Made by a program: the position numbers and the translations under genes. Below the pieces are notes generated by a model, which had not been told where the DNA came from, did not search any database, and worked only from the letters and a program-made list of their open reading frames with translations. This document shows, in pieces, positions 6,425 through 16,883 of a stretch of DNA of 64,000 nt (positions are counted from its first letter, which is position 1; every line of letters starts with the position of its first letter). The stretch comes from Paracoccus sp. MKU1 (GTDB taxonomy: Bacteria > Pseudomonadota > Alphaproteobacteria > Rhodobacterales > Rhodobacteraceae). The stretch lies in the NCBI RefSeq assembly GCF_001447385.1, contig NZ_LLWQ01000064.1, forward strand, positions 62,001 through 126,000. The letters are read 5' to 3'.

Positions 6425-8221
6425 TTGAAGATATTCTCGGTAGGGATCGAAAATTTTCGCGGCATCCAGTCGGCCAAACTGGTGCTGCCTGATCACGCCG
6501 TACTGATCGGCGACAACAATACCGGCAAATCGTCGGTATTCGAAGCGATCGATCTCGCCTTGGGGCCGGACCGGCTGAGCCGGCGACCCCCCGTGGATGA
6601 GCATGATTTCTATCAGGGGCGCTATCTTCCTAGCCCAAACCCCGATGCTCCCGAGGGCGCGGAGCCCGGCCCCGCGCCGAAAATCACGGTCGAGGTGACG
6701 ATCACCAATCTGTCGCCGGAGCAGGAGGCACGATTTGGAGCCAACGTCGAGTGGCTGAATACTACTACCGGAGACTTCTATCAGGAGGCCAACCCGGCTG
6801 GGGTCGATGCTGCCGAGATCAAGGCGGCGCTGCGCGTCACATTCGTCGGCCAATACGATCCCGATGAGGATGACTTCGTCGGCAACAGCTATTTCACGCG
6901 CAGCCTTTCAGAGGATGAGACACCTGCATCGTTCTCGAAGAAGGACAAGCAGCACTGCGGATTTCTTTTCCTGCGGTCGTTGAGGACAGGATCTCGGGCG
7001 CTCAGCTTGGAACACGGCAGCCTGCTGGACATCATCCTCCGGCTGAAGGAAATCCGGCCGCAGATGTGGGAAGGGACGATCGGAACGCTCGCAGCCTTCG
7101 ATGTCGCGAGCGACCCGTCCATTGGCATCTCAGGCGTGCTCGAGAGCATCGACAAGTCGCTGAAGAAATACGTCCCGCGCGAATGGGGAGTGAAGCCGCA
7201 CCTAAAGGTGTCGAACCTGACGCGCGAGCATTTGCGCAAGGTCATCACCGCGTTCATCGCCACGGGTGCGGGCGATCATGCCGCTCCCTTCTTTCGGCAG
7301 GGAACAGGGACGATCAACATGTTGGTGCTCGCGATGCTGTCACAGATCGCCGAGGACAAGCAGAACGTCATTTTTGCGATGGAGGAAGCCGAAACGGCGA
7401 TTCCGCCATACGCGCAGAAGCGGATTGTCCATGAGCTTCGCAAGCTGTCGGCGCAGTCGATCTTCACGTCGCACTCGCCGTATGTGCTCGAAGAATTCAG
7501 CCTCGACGAAACCGTCATCCTCTCGCGATCGGACAATGGCCAACTGAGCCAATCCAAAATCGAGTTGCCTGAGAGCATCAAGCACAAGCGTTATCGGCAG
7601 GATTTCCGAACCCGATTTTGCGAGGGGCTTCTTTCGCGCCGAGTTCTCATCGCCGAAGGCGCTACGGAGGCGACCTCCTTCCCGGTCGTCGCGCGGCGAC
7701 TGGCCGAGCTCAACCCGGCTGCTTATGCGTCTTTGGAAGCCTTGGGCGTCTGCGTGATCGACGCCGGAAGCGAGACCCAGATCGCCGACCTTGGAGCGCT
7801 GTACAAAAGTCTTGGGAAACGGACCTTTGCGTTATGCGACAAGCAGACGGATGCCGCCAAGGTGGCCATAGAAGCCCAGGTGGAACGCCTGTTCATGCAC
7901 GACGAGAAGGGTATTGAGGATCTGATCCTCAAGAACACCACCCAAGCGGCCCTGGAGCGGTTTGCCGATCAGCTCGATTGGCCACAGCATCTGCTCGCGA
8001 AATACCCCGACCCAAAAGCTCAGGCTGCTGCCGCGCTCGGGGCCTATTTCAGCTGGTCGAAAGGCAATTGGGGAATCGCTGAGTTCTTGGCACAGTGTTC
8101 CGAAGCTGAGATCCCGCAGTGGCTACGGGATGCCTGCGTCACCCTGAAGGCACTGTGTGATCCGCCTCTACAGCCAGCCGAGCCCGAACCCGAAGACGAT
8201 TTTGCTGACCTGTTAGGATAG
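6425..8221 (+). CDS. gajA: OLD-family ATPase/TOPRIM nuclease, GajA-like (Gabija)
   Basis: 598 residues. The N-terminal ABC-type ATPase has IENFRGI, Walker A GDNNTGKSS (29-37), a Walker B region IFAMEEAETAIPP near residue 320 and the H-loop TSHSP near 350. The C-terminal TOPRIM domain has LIAEGATEATSFP near 408, VIDAGSE near 443 and FALCDKQTD near 468. This layout, followed by a UvrD-type helicase, is the class 2 OLD / Gabija arrangement, in which GajA cleaves DNA when nucleotide levels fall during phage infection. The start is TTG 6425, preceded by AGGGGGG. In the Walker B segment EEAE replaces the usual EEPE. It is slightly longer than the described GajA (about 580). Confidence 0.78.
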   Translation: MKIFSVGIENFRGIQSAKLVLPDHAVLIGDNNTGKSSVFEAIDLALGPDRLSRRPPVDEHDFYQGRYLPSPNPDAPEGAEPGPAPKITVEVTITNLSPEQEARFGANVEWLNTTTGDFYQEANPAGVDAAEIKAALRVTFVGQYDPDEDDFVGNSYFTRSLSEDETPASFSKKDKQHCGFLFLRSLRTGSRALSLEHGSLLDIILRLKEIRPQMWEGTIGTLAAFDVASDPSIGISGVLESIDKSLKKYVPREWGVKPHLKVSNLTREHLRKVITAFIATGAGDHAAPFFRQGTGTINMLVLAMLSQIAEDKQNVIFAMEEAETAIPPYAQKRIVHELRKLSAQSIFTSHSPYVLEEFSLDETVILSRSDNGQLSQSKIELPESIKHKRYRQDFRTRFCEGLLSRRVLIAEGATEATSFPVVARRLAELNPAAYASLEALGVCVIDAGSETQIADLGALYKSLGKRTFALCDKQTDAAKVAIEAQVERLFMHDEKGIEDLILKNTTQAALERFADQLDWPQHLLAKYPDPKAQAAAALGAYFSWSKGNWGIAEFLAQCSEAEIPQWLRDACVTLKALCDPPLQPAEPEPEDDFADLLG

Positions 8222-8230
8222 GCGATTACT

Positions 8231-10057
8231 GTGGTCGACCTAACAGAAGCGCAGAAGGAAATTCTACAAGCTGTCGGGCATCAACTCGTCACCGGCGGTC
8301 CCGGTTCGGGGAAGACTACCGTCTCTATCCTCAAAGCGGCCAAGATCGCGCGGGAGGAATTGAAGCCAGGACAGCGCATCCTTTTCCTCAGCTTCGCGCG
8401 TGCAACCGTTTCGCGCGTGCTGGAGGCAATCGACGAAGAAAGCGCAATCACGCGAGAGGAGAGGCAACGGATCGAGGTCGATACCTACCATTCGTTCTTC
8501 TGGCGCATCCTTAAAACGCACGGCTACCTTGTCGGCTTTCCACGACGGATGACGATCCTCACGCCTCCGAATGAGGCGATTGCATTGTCGGCGGTTCGAA
8601 GCGGCTACAAGGCGGCCAAAAATCTGTCGGACGAGGAAAAGGCTGAGAAGCGCGCGAAGGAGGAAGCGGAGCGTGTCCGGCTGGCGACCGAAGAAGGGAA
8701 GGTCTGCTTCGACCTCTTCGCAGACCGCGTGGCGACCCTGCTTCATGGCTCAGATAAGGTTCGAGCGCTCGTCTCTACGATGTATCCGTACATTACCCTG
8801 GACGAGTTTCAGGACACCAGCGCCGATCAATGGCGAGTGGTCCAAGCCCTCGGCGCCAACAGCACGTTGATCGCTCTTGCCGACCCGGAGCAGCGCATAT
8901 TCGATTTCATCGGCGCCGATCCGGAAAGGCTGAACCACTTCAAGGCCGATTTCGCGCCGACGGTCCACGACCTTGCCGGTGACAACCATCGGAGCAAGGG
9001 GACGGAGATTGCCCTATTCGGCAACGACATCCTGACCGGCAATTTTCGGCAGAAGGAATACCAGGGTATCGGCTACGCGCCGTTCGCGTCGAACCCCAAC
9101 CAAGCTTATGCTTCACTGGTTGGCCAGGTGTTGCAAGCCCGGAAGCGCTTGGTTGAGTCTGGCCGGCGTGACTGGTCGTTGGCCATTCTCGTGCCGACCA
9201 AGAAAATGACGCGGATGGTGTCTGACATCCTGCGCGAGCCATTCGGTAATGTTCCGTCGATTTCTCACTCAGCAGCAGTTGATATGGAAGGCCCGATCCT
9301 CGCCGCAGAGATCATTGCTTTCCTGCTCCAAAAGTGCGGGCATGACGGAAGTTTCGACGAATTTGTCGAGTTGATGTGCAGCTATTTTCACGGTCGAGGA
9401 GGCACGGCGCCGACCAAGGGCGACATGGACGAGGCTGCGCGGTTCCGGAAGGCGCTGTCCAAGTGGAACGAATGTCTAGCGAAAGGACGAACAACGCCTG
9501 GTAACAGCGTCTTGCAAGGAACCTTTGCCGTGCACCAGGCAACTGCCGCACTGACATTCACAGGTGATCCGGATGCAGATTGGGTCTCGGTGCGCGACGT
9601 TCTGGATACTGGGGCCTGTGAGCGACTGAAGGATGTCGCAAAGGACGTCCGTAACGTGCGTCTGCTTGAGCGCGGTACGCAGCTCCGTCAGGGGTTGGCG
9701 CAGGACTGGCGTGACGTCGGCCGCTATAGCAACGCCCTTGCGATCACCCGCCAGTCGTTTGTTCAGGAGCATTTCGCAACAGCCCACAAGCCTGAATCCG
9801 GCGTCGTGGTGATGAACATGCACAAGGCGAAGGGAAAGCAGTTCGACGAGGTTGTGATCTTTGAAGGATGGCCAAAACGGTTCAAGGGCGAAATCGTGGC
9901 CAATCCTGACCGGATCGTCTTCGGCAATGTCCACGACGGGGTGATGACTCAGGCGCGTCAGAATTTTCGGGTCAGCATCACGCGCGCAAAGGCACGCACG
10001 ACGATCATGACACCAAGGGATGATGTCTGTGTTTTGCTCAGACCCGTACCGGCATGA
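8231..10057 (+). CDS. gajB: UvrD-like superfamily 1 helicase, GajB-like (Gabija)
   Basis: 608 residues with the full set of SF1A helicase motifs: Q-motif LTEAQKEILQA, Walker A GGPGSGKTT (22-30), FLSFARATVSRV (Ia), DEFQDTSADQW near 190 (II), ALADPEQRIFDFIGA (III), NHRSKGTEI (IV), MNMHKAKGKQFDEVVIF near 530 (V) and SITRAKARTTI near 582 (VI). It starts at GTG 8231, nine bases after the GajA-like stop. In Gabija, GajB assembles with GajA and is thought to sense DNA ends or termini and activate killing. It is longer than the GajB of the first described systems (about 490-500). Confidence 0.8.
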   Translation: MVDLTEAQKEILQAVGHQLVTGGPGSGKTTVSILKAAKIAREELKPGQRILFLSFARATVSRVLEAIDEESAITREERQRIEVDTYHSFFWRILKTHGYLVGFPRRMTILTPPNEAIALSAVRSGYKAAKNLSDEEKAEKRAKEEAERVRLATEEGKVCFDLFADRVATLLHGSDKVRALVSTMYPYITLDEFQDTSADQWRVVQALGANSTLIALADPEQRIFDFIGADPERLNHFKADFAPTVHDLAGDNHRSKGTEIALFGNDILTGNFRQKEYQGIGYAPFASNPNQAYASLVGQVLQARKRLVESGRRDWSLAILVPTKKMTRMVSDILREPFGNVPSISHSAAVDMEGPILAAEIIAFLLQKCGHDGSFDEFVELMCSYFHGRGGTAPTKGDMDEAARFRKALSKWNECLAKGRTTPGNSVLQGTFAVHQATAALTFTGDPDADWVSVRDVLDTGACERLKDVAKDVRNVRLLERGTQLRQGLAQDWRDVGRYSNALAITRQSFVQEHFATAHKPESGVVVMNMHKAKGKQFDEVVIFEGWPKRFKGEIVANPDRIVFGNVHDGVMTQARQNFRVSITRAKARTTIMTPRDDVCVLLRPVPA

Positions 10058-10079
10058 CTCAAGCCTCTGGGTATGAAGG

Positions 10080-10976
10080 ATGACGACATCTTCTGATCAT
10101 CTGGAGTCCATGGCGCAGACGCTAGAGGCTACCGGGGATTATCGCGTCATCCGGCGTCTTAAGCCGCGTCCATCCAATATGCCGTCTCCCGCAACGCCCG
10201 TCCGACTCGGCATGGTGGTGGATGTCGAGACCACGGGGCTAGATCCCCAGCGTGACGAGATCATAGAACTCGCCATGACGCCATTCAGCTACGGCTTGGA
10301 TGGCACCATTTTCAGCGTGGGCGACAGCTTCCAAGGGCTGCGTCAGCCGAGCGAGCCTATCCTCCCGGAAATCACCGCGATCACGGGCATCACCAACGAG
10401 ATGGTGGCCGGCCAGATCATTGATCCCGCCGTGGTGGCCACATTCGCGGCGCCGGCTTCACTCTTCATCGCGCACAACGCGGCGTTCGACCGCCGCTTCT
10501 TTGAACGATTCAGTGACGTGTTCTCGACGAAGCCGTGGGCATGCTCGCTCAGCCAGATCGACTGGGCGGCGGAAGGATTTCAGGGCGCGAAGCTCGCCTA
10601 TCTCGCTCAGGCGGCCGGCTTCTTCTATGACCGCCACCGCGCGATGCACGACTGTCTTGCGACGATCGAGCTGTTGGCGATGCAGCTGCCCCGATCTGGT
10701 GTTACGGGCCTTAGCCGCCTTCTGGATGGTGCTCGTACTGTCTCCTGGCGCATCTGGGCGGAGAACTCGCCCTTCGACCTCAAGGATGTTCTCAAGGCGC
10801 GGGGATACCGCTGGAACGGCGATCCCGGCCCGCATCCCCGCGCTTGGTATATCGACGTTCCCGAAGCCCAACGCGAGGCCGAGGTGCGGTTCTTGAGCAC
10901 GGAGATCTATCGGTATGAGGTCGATCCCCCCGTCCGGCGGATCGATGCCTATGATCGGTTTTCAGATCGCATCTAA
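10080..10976 (+). CDS. DEDDh 3'-5' exonuclease (DnaQ-like), last gene of the defence run
   Basis: 298 residues. The exonuclease core spans about 43-205: ExoI VVDVETTGLD (D48, E50), ExoII HNAAFDRRF (D137) and ExoIII HRAMHDC (H186, D191), so all acidic and histidine residues of the DEDDh class are present. A ~90-residue C-terminal extension (DLKDVLKARGYRWNGD, WYIDVPEAQREAEVRF) is not part of the fold and I do not recognise it. It starts 22 bases after the GajB-like stop and reads in the same direction, so it is likely co-transcribed. DnaQ-type exonucleases are not a standard Gabija component; it could be an added effector, a degrader of cleaved DNA, or an unrelated passenger. Confidence 0.85.
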   Translation: MTTSSDHLESMAQTLEATGDYRVIRRLKPRPSNMPSPATPVRLGMVVDVETTGLDPQRDEIIELAMTPFSYGLDGTIFSVGDSFQGLRQPSEPILPEITAITGITNEMVAGQIIDPAVVATFAAPASLFIAHNAAFDRRFFERFSDVFSTKPWACSLSQIDWAAEGFQGAKLAYLAQAAGFFYDRHRAMHDCLATIELLAMQLPRSGVTGLSRLLDGARTVSWRIWAENSPFDLKDVLKARGYRWNGDPGPHPRAWYIDVPEAQREAEVRFLSTEIYRYEVDPPVRRIDAYDRFSDRI

Positions 10977-10994
10977 GCGCCACCAAGGGTCGGG

Positions 10995-11408
10995 CTAACT
11001 CTTGCGCTGGTCGTATCCGTTGCCGCCCTCGACGTTTCCGGCCGCCTTCAATAAATCCCCGATGGAGCGTCCGCCGATCCGGCAGGTGCCGACTACACGG
11101 TCGTAGGACTTATGGTTGGCGACGCACTCCGCGTTCCGACCCATGGCAAGTCTTTCCAGCGCGGCCTTGGCAGCAGGGCCGGTGGGGGAGTGGAGTTCGG
11201 GCGCGTAGAAATCTTCCAGCCGGATCTCCACCCAGTTGGCTGGCCCTTGGCCCACGGCCACGCACAGCGAGTCGCCGTCGCCGACATAGACCACGGGACC
11301 GGAGAAGTGTGCGCCCCGGTGGAGATAGGACGGCATCGGGCCGCGGTCGGGAATGGCCTTGCAGGGATCGGCCTTGGCCGCGGTCGCCGTGGTCAGCGTC
11401 GCCAGCAA
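10995..11408 (-). CDS. Staphylococcal-nuclease-like thermonuclease family protein, exported
   Basis: About 137 residues. The N-terminus is Ala/Leu/Thr-rich and ends TATAAKADP, consistent with a signal peptide. The domain follows the SNase order: VYVGDGDSLCVAV, VEIRLEDFYAPEL (the Arg and Glu of the active site), GPAAKAALERLAMG, and YDRVVGTC (the second Arg). The start is uncertain. No ATG precedes the signal peptide; TTG 11408 is the first usable codon in frame. A GTG at 11436 after GAGGAA would fit better but is out of frame by one base within an AAA run. Role on the island unknown. Confidence 0.75.
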   Translation of the reverse strand: MLATLTTATAAKADPCKAIPDRGPMPSYLHRGAHFSGPVVYVGDGDSLCVAVGQGPANWVEIRLEDFYAPELHSPTGPAAKAALERLAMGRNAECVANHKSYDRVVGTCRIGGRSIGDLLKAAGNVEGGNGYDQRKS

Positions 11409-11460
11409 CGCCAGGCCGATTATAGTCGTTTCTCACTTCCTCTTTATAGGCGCCGGAGGC

Positions 11461-12702
11461 TCATGCCGCCGCTTTCATGCGCTTCTTGGCGAGCATGGCT
11501 CGGACGAACTTGTCCCACTTCGCCATGCCGGCACGCTTCTCAACCATGTAGTTCCAGCGGTCGTAGTGCTTCGAGCTGACATCCTGCAAGGCGTGGTTCT
11601 GGAGACGGTCGCGGATCTCCTTCGGGACTCCCGCCTTGCCAGCCAAGGTTTTGAAGGTGCGACGGAGGTCGCGGTTGGTCGCATGGGGGATCACGCCGCG
11701 ATCCCGCTGGCGCCAGATAAAGCTGTAGAGTGTGCCGTGGCTGACGGGCTTTGACGGGTCTTTGGCGGAGGGGAAGAACCAGCCGTGTTCGTTCGGGATA
11801 ATCGACTCGATCAGTTCCGCGGCCAACAAGGGCACCGGAACAGCGTGCGGCTGAAGGTTTTTGGTCTTGGTCCAGTCGATGATCCGTTCCTTGGCATCCC
11901 ATTGATCGACATGGAGACGGGCGATTTCCTCGACCCTCTGGCCAGTCAGCATGATGATCTGGACGGCGCGGGCATAGGAAGGATGAACCGGCGTGTCGGG
12001 GCATTCGAGCCAGCGATAGAGTCGAACGAACTCTTCCTCGCTCAACCAGCGCGTTCCGATCGTCTTGGGTTCCGTCGGTATGCCCGCAGCGGGGTTGTAG
12101 GTCAGCCGGAAGCGGCGCGCAGCGGTGGAGCGATAATCGTGCTCGGATTTCAGGCCCCAGCTAAAGGCAGATCGAATGTAGCTGCGCACATGATCGGCCA
12201 TTGAACGCTTGCCGCGTTCATAGATGGGCCGGATGATCGCCGTGATCTCATCCGGTTCGATGTCGCGGGCCGGGCGGTTGCGTCCGAGCGTATCGGCGAT
12301 CTTGTTGAGGCCCTTTTCCGCCTCCTTCCAGGACGACTTCCCGCCCTCCTTGAGGTAGGCGACATACGCCTCGAAGAGGTCGGCGACGGTTCCCGGTCGC
12401 GTGTCGCCGGCAACCTTGATGCTACGGCCTTTCTGGATCAGCTCCGCGAAGTCGCGGTTGAATATCTCGCGGGCCTTGCTGAGGGGCATCGAGGGATACG
12501 AGCCGAGCTTCTTCTTGAGGCGCTTCTCATCGCGCCATTGCTGCGCCATCCAGTCTGCGGTCACACGGGTAGGCATAGGCTTCATCACGAGGACCAGCCG
12601 GCCGGTTCCGTGACCCTCGCCATCGACAAGGCTGAGCTGCTTGCCGGTCGTTTCCACCTGCTTCAGGGCTCGGCGAATTTCTCCATCTGTAAGGCTTGGC
12701 AC
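11461..12702 (-). CDS. int: Tyrosine recombinase/integrase of the island
   Basis: 413 residues. An N-terminal arm-binding/core-binding region (to about 200, including WKEAEKGLNKIADTLGRNRPARDI) precedes the catalytic domain with TGQRVEEIARL (first Arg), a Lys in the beta turn, RDLRRTFKTLAG (His/Arg box; here RDLRRT) and NHALQDVSSKHYDRWNY (final His and nucleophilic Tyr). It starts at GTG 12702, with GGAG eight bases upstream. It lies at the extreme right end of the element, transcribed away from radC, as expected for an enzyme that uses radC as target. Repeats of ACTGGGGT upstream (12701-12767) could be arm-type sites. Confidence 0.93.
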   Translation of the reverse strand: MPSLTDGEIRRALKQVETTGKQLSLVDGEGHGTGRLVLVMKPMPTRVTADWMAQQWRDEKRLKKKLGSYPSMPLSKAREIFNRDFAELIQKGRSIKVAGDTRPGTVADLFEAYVAYLKEGGKSSWKEAEKGLNKIADTLGRNRPARDIEPDEITAIIRPIYERGKRSMADHVRSYIRSAFSWGLKSEHDYRSTAARRFRLTYNPAAGIPTEPKTIGTRWLSEEEFVRLYRWLECPDTPVHPSYARAVQIIMLTGQRVEEIARLHVDQWDAKERIIDWTKTKNLQPHAVPVPLLAAELIESIIPNEHGWFFPSAKDPSKPVSHGTLYSFIWRQRDRGVIPHATNRDLRRTFKTLAGKAGVPKEIRDRLQNHALQDVSSKHYDRWNYMVEKRAGMAKWDKFVRAMLAKKRMKAAA

Positions 12703-12893
12703 TGGGGTTCTCCGTCGGCTTCCAACTGGGGTCGCTCGACGGGTTCGTGGGGTCGGCGACTGGGGTCAAAAAGGGCCTTGATCCCCTTAAAACCGACCCC
12801 AATATGCCACAATGACCGACTCTACGACAAGCCTAAAAGCTCTTGTGTTTCAAGGTGATGTGGCGTGATTGAACGTGATCGAAAAGGCCAAGT
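12701..12893. other. Right end of island: int upstream region and presumed attachment junction
   Basis: ACTGGGGTY occurs three times in direct orientation (12701-12709, 12725-12733, 12759-12767), with a related GTGGGGTCGG and an inverted ACCGACCCC nearby. These may be arm-type binding sites for the integrase or an excisionase. Past them, the radC frame (minus strand) is continued by 23 island-derived codons to a stop at 12822. The crossover must lie close to 12893-12905, where radC-like coding ends. The matching left copy is outside the window, so no att core can be proven. Confidence 0.5.
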
Positions 12894-13538
12894 GGGATGG
12901 TTGTGGACCAGAATCAGCGCGCTGGCGGTCAGCTCCAGCGCGCGGCGCATGATCTCGCGCGGATAGACCGGCACATGGTCGACGGTGCCGCGTGCCTGTT
13001 CCTCATCCGCGATCAGCACGTTCTTGCGGTCGAGATAGAGCACGCGGAACTGCTCGATCTCGCGATGCGCCATGGCGGTGTGGCAATAGTCCAGCAGCGC
13101 GTCCCAGCTGGTCAGCACCGGGCGGTGCATGATCCGTGCGCGGGCCAGCCGCTGCGCCGCGGCCTCGACGATCTTCAGCTCCTGTACGACGGCGGGCCCG
13201 ACGCCCGAAACCTCGGCCAGCCGGGCGGGCGGGGCCGAGAGCACCCGGTTGAAATCCCCGAAAACGTCGAGCAGCCGCCGCGCCAGGGGCTTCACGTCCT
13301 GGCGGGGGATGGCGCGGAACAGCACCAGCTCCAGCAATTCGTAATCCGGCATCGCCGCCGCGCCGCCCTGCATGAAGCGGTCGCGCAGCCGGGCGCGATG
13401 ATCGGCAATATAGCTGGGCGGACGTGCGCCGCGCGCCAGGGAGGCAGCCCCGGCGAGCGGCGTCTCGTCCCCCGCAAGGCCTGGCGCGGGGGCGAAAAGC
13501 GGAAGCGGTGCTTCCCGAAAGGCGCGATTCTGTTCCAT
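12822..13538 (-). pseudogene. radC: RadC (JAB-domain) protein, C-terminus replaced by island sequence
   Basis: 238 codons are open, but only the first ~215 are RadC. The N-terminal helix-hairpin-helix region (ELLELVLFRAIPRQDVKPLARRLL, VSGVGPAVVQELK) and the first half of the JAB/MPN domain are intact, up to LILVHNHP. The family continues HNHPSGDPTPS and about 50 more residues with the last metal ligand Asp; here the frame instead reads TWPFRSRS and stops after 23 unrelated codons. The JAMM metal site is therefore incomplete. This marks the insertion point of the island. Whether the shortened protein keeps any function is unknown. Confidence 0.85.
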
Positions 13539-13583
13539 GCCGCCAGACTGGCATGGAAGGATGAACGGGCGGTTAACGCCGGA

Positions 13584-14738
13584 TCAGCCCTTCATCTCGT
13601 CCCAGAAGCCCTTGATCTTCTGGAAAAACCCATGGGTCTGGGGATTGTTGTCGGCGCTGATGGCCTCGAACTCGCGCAAAAGCTCCTTCTGGCGCGCGGT
13701 CAGGTTCACCGGTGTCTCGACCGCCAGCTCGATCAGCATGTCGCCGGCTTCGCCGTTGAGTCCGGGGCCGTGGCGCAGGGGCGGCATGCCCTTGCCACGC
13801 AACCGCAACTGCTTGCCCGATTGCGTGCCGGGGGGAACCTTGACGCGCGAGCGGCCGCCGTCGATGGTCGGTACCTCGATTTCGCCGCCGAGCGCGGCGG
13901 TGGCCATGCTGACCGGCACTTGACAGGCCAGCATCCGGCCGTCGCGCATGAAGATCGGGTGTTCCTTGACCTCGATGAAGATATAGAGGTCGCCCGCCGG
14001 ACCGCCGCGCATTCCGGCATCGCCCTCGCCGGCCAGGCGGATGCGGGTGCCGGTCTCGACCCCGGCGGGGATGTTCACCGAGAGCGTGCGCTCTTTCTGA
14101 ACGCGGCCGGCGCCGCGGCATTCCTGGCAGGGATTCTTGACGATCTGGCCGTGGCCGTTGCAGGTCGGACAGGTGCGCTCGACGGTGAAGAAGCCCTGCG
14201 TCGCCCGCACCTTGCCCATGCCGGAACAGGTCGGGCAGGTGGCGGGCTCGACCGCGCCCTCGGCGCCGGTGCCGTTGCAGGCGCCGCAGGCGACCGAGCC
14301 GGGCACGTTGATGGTCTTTTGTGCGCCGTGATAGGCTTCCTCCAGCGAGACGCGCAGATTGTAGCGCAGATCCTGGCCGCGGCTGGCGCGCGAGCGGCCA
14401 CCGCCGCCGGCGCGGCGGCCCATCATGTCGCCGAACAGATCCTCGAACACATCGGCGAAGGCCGAGCCGAAATCGCCATGGCCGTTGCCGCGGCCAAAGC
14501 CGCCGCCGCCATTCTCGAAGGCGGCATGGCCGAAACGGTCATAGGCGGCCTTCTTCTGGTCGTCCTTCAGGCATTCGTAAGCCTCGTTCACTTCCTTGAA
14601 CGCGGCTTCGGACACCTTGCAATCCTTGTTGCGGTCGGGGTGCAACTGCTTTGCCTTGGCGCGGTAGGCCTTCTTGATCTCGTCGGCCGAGGCGCCCCGT
14701 GCAACGCCCAGCACCTCGTAATAGTCACGTTTCGCCAT
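13584..14738 (-). CDS. dnaJ: Chaperone DnaJ
   Basis: 384 residues, the usual length. J domain 1-70 with HPD at 33-35, Gly/Phe-rich linker at about 80-120, four CxxCxGxG zinc-finger repeats ([32 protein letters not shown]) between about 150 and 215, and the C-terminal substrate-binding domain. It stimulates the DnaK ATPase and delivers unfolded proteins. It lies 81 bases downstream of dnaK in the same direction with an intercistronic hairpin (14771-14799), the standard alphaproteobacterial dnaKJ operon. Confidence 0.98.
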   Translation of the reverse strand: MAKRDYYEVLGVARGASADEIKKAYRAKAKQLHPDRNKDCKVSEAAFKEVNEAYECLKDDQKKAAYDRFGHAAFENGGGGFGRGNGHGDFGSAFADVFEDLFGDMMGRRAGGGGRSRASRGQDLRYNLRVSLEEAYHGAQKTINVPGSVACGACNGTGAEGAVEPATCPTCSGMGKVRATQGFFTVERTCPTCNGHGQIVKNPCQECRGAGRVQKERTLSVNIPAGVETGTRIRLAGEGDAGMRGGPAGDLYIFIEVKEHPIFMRDGRMLACQVPVSMATAALGGEIEVPTIDGGRSRVKVPPGTQSGKQLRLRGKGMPPLRHGPGLNGEAGDMLIELAVETPVNLTARQKELLREFEAISADNNPQTHGFFQKIKGFWDEMKG

Positions 14739-14770
14739 GTCGTTCGCGTCCGGGGTCTTTCAAGACAGGA

Positions 14771-14799
14771 CCGGCCCGTGCGGGTCTGCATCGGGCCGG
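14771..14799 (-). other. Intercistronic hairpin between dnaK and dnaJ
   Basis: Perfect 8-bp arms CCGGCCCG (14771-14778) and CGGGCCGG (14792-14799) with a 13-base loop and no T tract on either side. It may protect the dnaK message or reduce read-through into dnaJ. A full terminator is unlikely without the T run. Confidence 0.45.
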
Positions 14800-14819
14800 C
14801 CGGGTGGCTCACATCGCGC

Positions 14820-16736
<1,917 letters not shown>

Positions 16737-16854
16737 GCAATAACCTTTCTTGCGGCGATATTCTGGGCCTTGGGTCCACAAGCGGCCCCCGAAGCCCGAT
16801 CCCTGGATTGACCGAAGGGCGCCTGGTTCGGGAACCCTTCGAACTTCATGGGGC

Positions 16855-16883
16855 TATATAGGAAGGGCTCTGGCGGGCTGCAA
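16855..16883 (-). promoter_or_regulatory. Sigma-70-like promoter of dnaK
   Basis: On the minus strand TTGCAG (complement of 16878-16883), a 17-base spacer and TATATA (16855-16860) lie about 120 bases before the dnaK start. A CCCCAT immediately after the -10 resembles the -10 half of a heat-shock sigma-32 promoter, but no CTTGAA-like -35 lies at the right distance. Confidence 0.5.

Larger units (their letters stand above)
1..12893. mobile_element. Integrative element (genomic island) inserted in radC; left end outside window
   Basis: The right border is defined by a tyrosine recombinase gene (11461-12702) that ends up beside a radC reading frame interrupted straight after its HNHP codons (12894-12905). 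Backbone functions of integrative elements are present: a ParB-like protein, the antirestriction protein ArdC and small overlapping accessory genes. The cargo is an AbiE toxin-antitoxin pair fused into one run with Gabija-like genes. No phage structural genes and no conjugation genes fall inside the window, so whether this is an ICE, an IME or a remnant cannot be decided. The left attachment site is not visible. The sequence is visibly less GC-rich than the chromosome to its right. Confidence 0.85.

Noticed and set aside
6425..10057. PARIS-type system (AriA/AriB)
   Set aside because: ATPase and TOPRIM are in one protein and the partner is a complete SF1 helicase, which is the Gabija layout; AriB is a separate TOPRIM protein without a helicase.
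1..12893. Prophage
   Set aside because: An integrase and defence genes are present, but no capsid, terminase, tail or lysis gene is visible, while ParB-like and ArdC proteins point to an integrative element.
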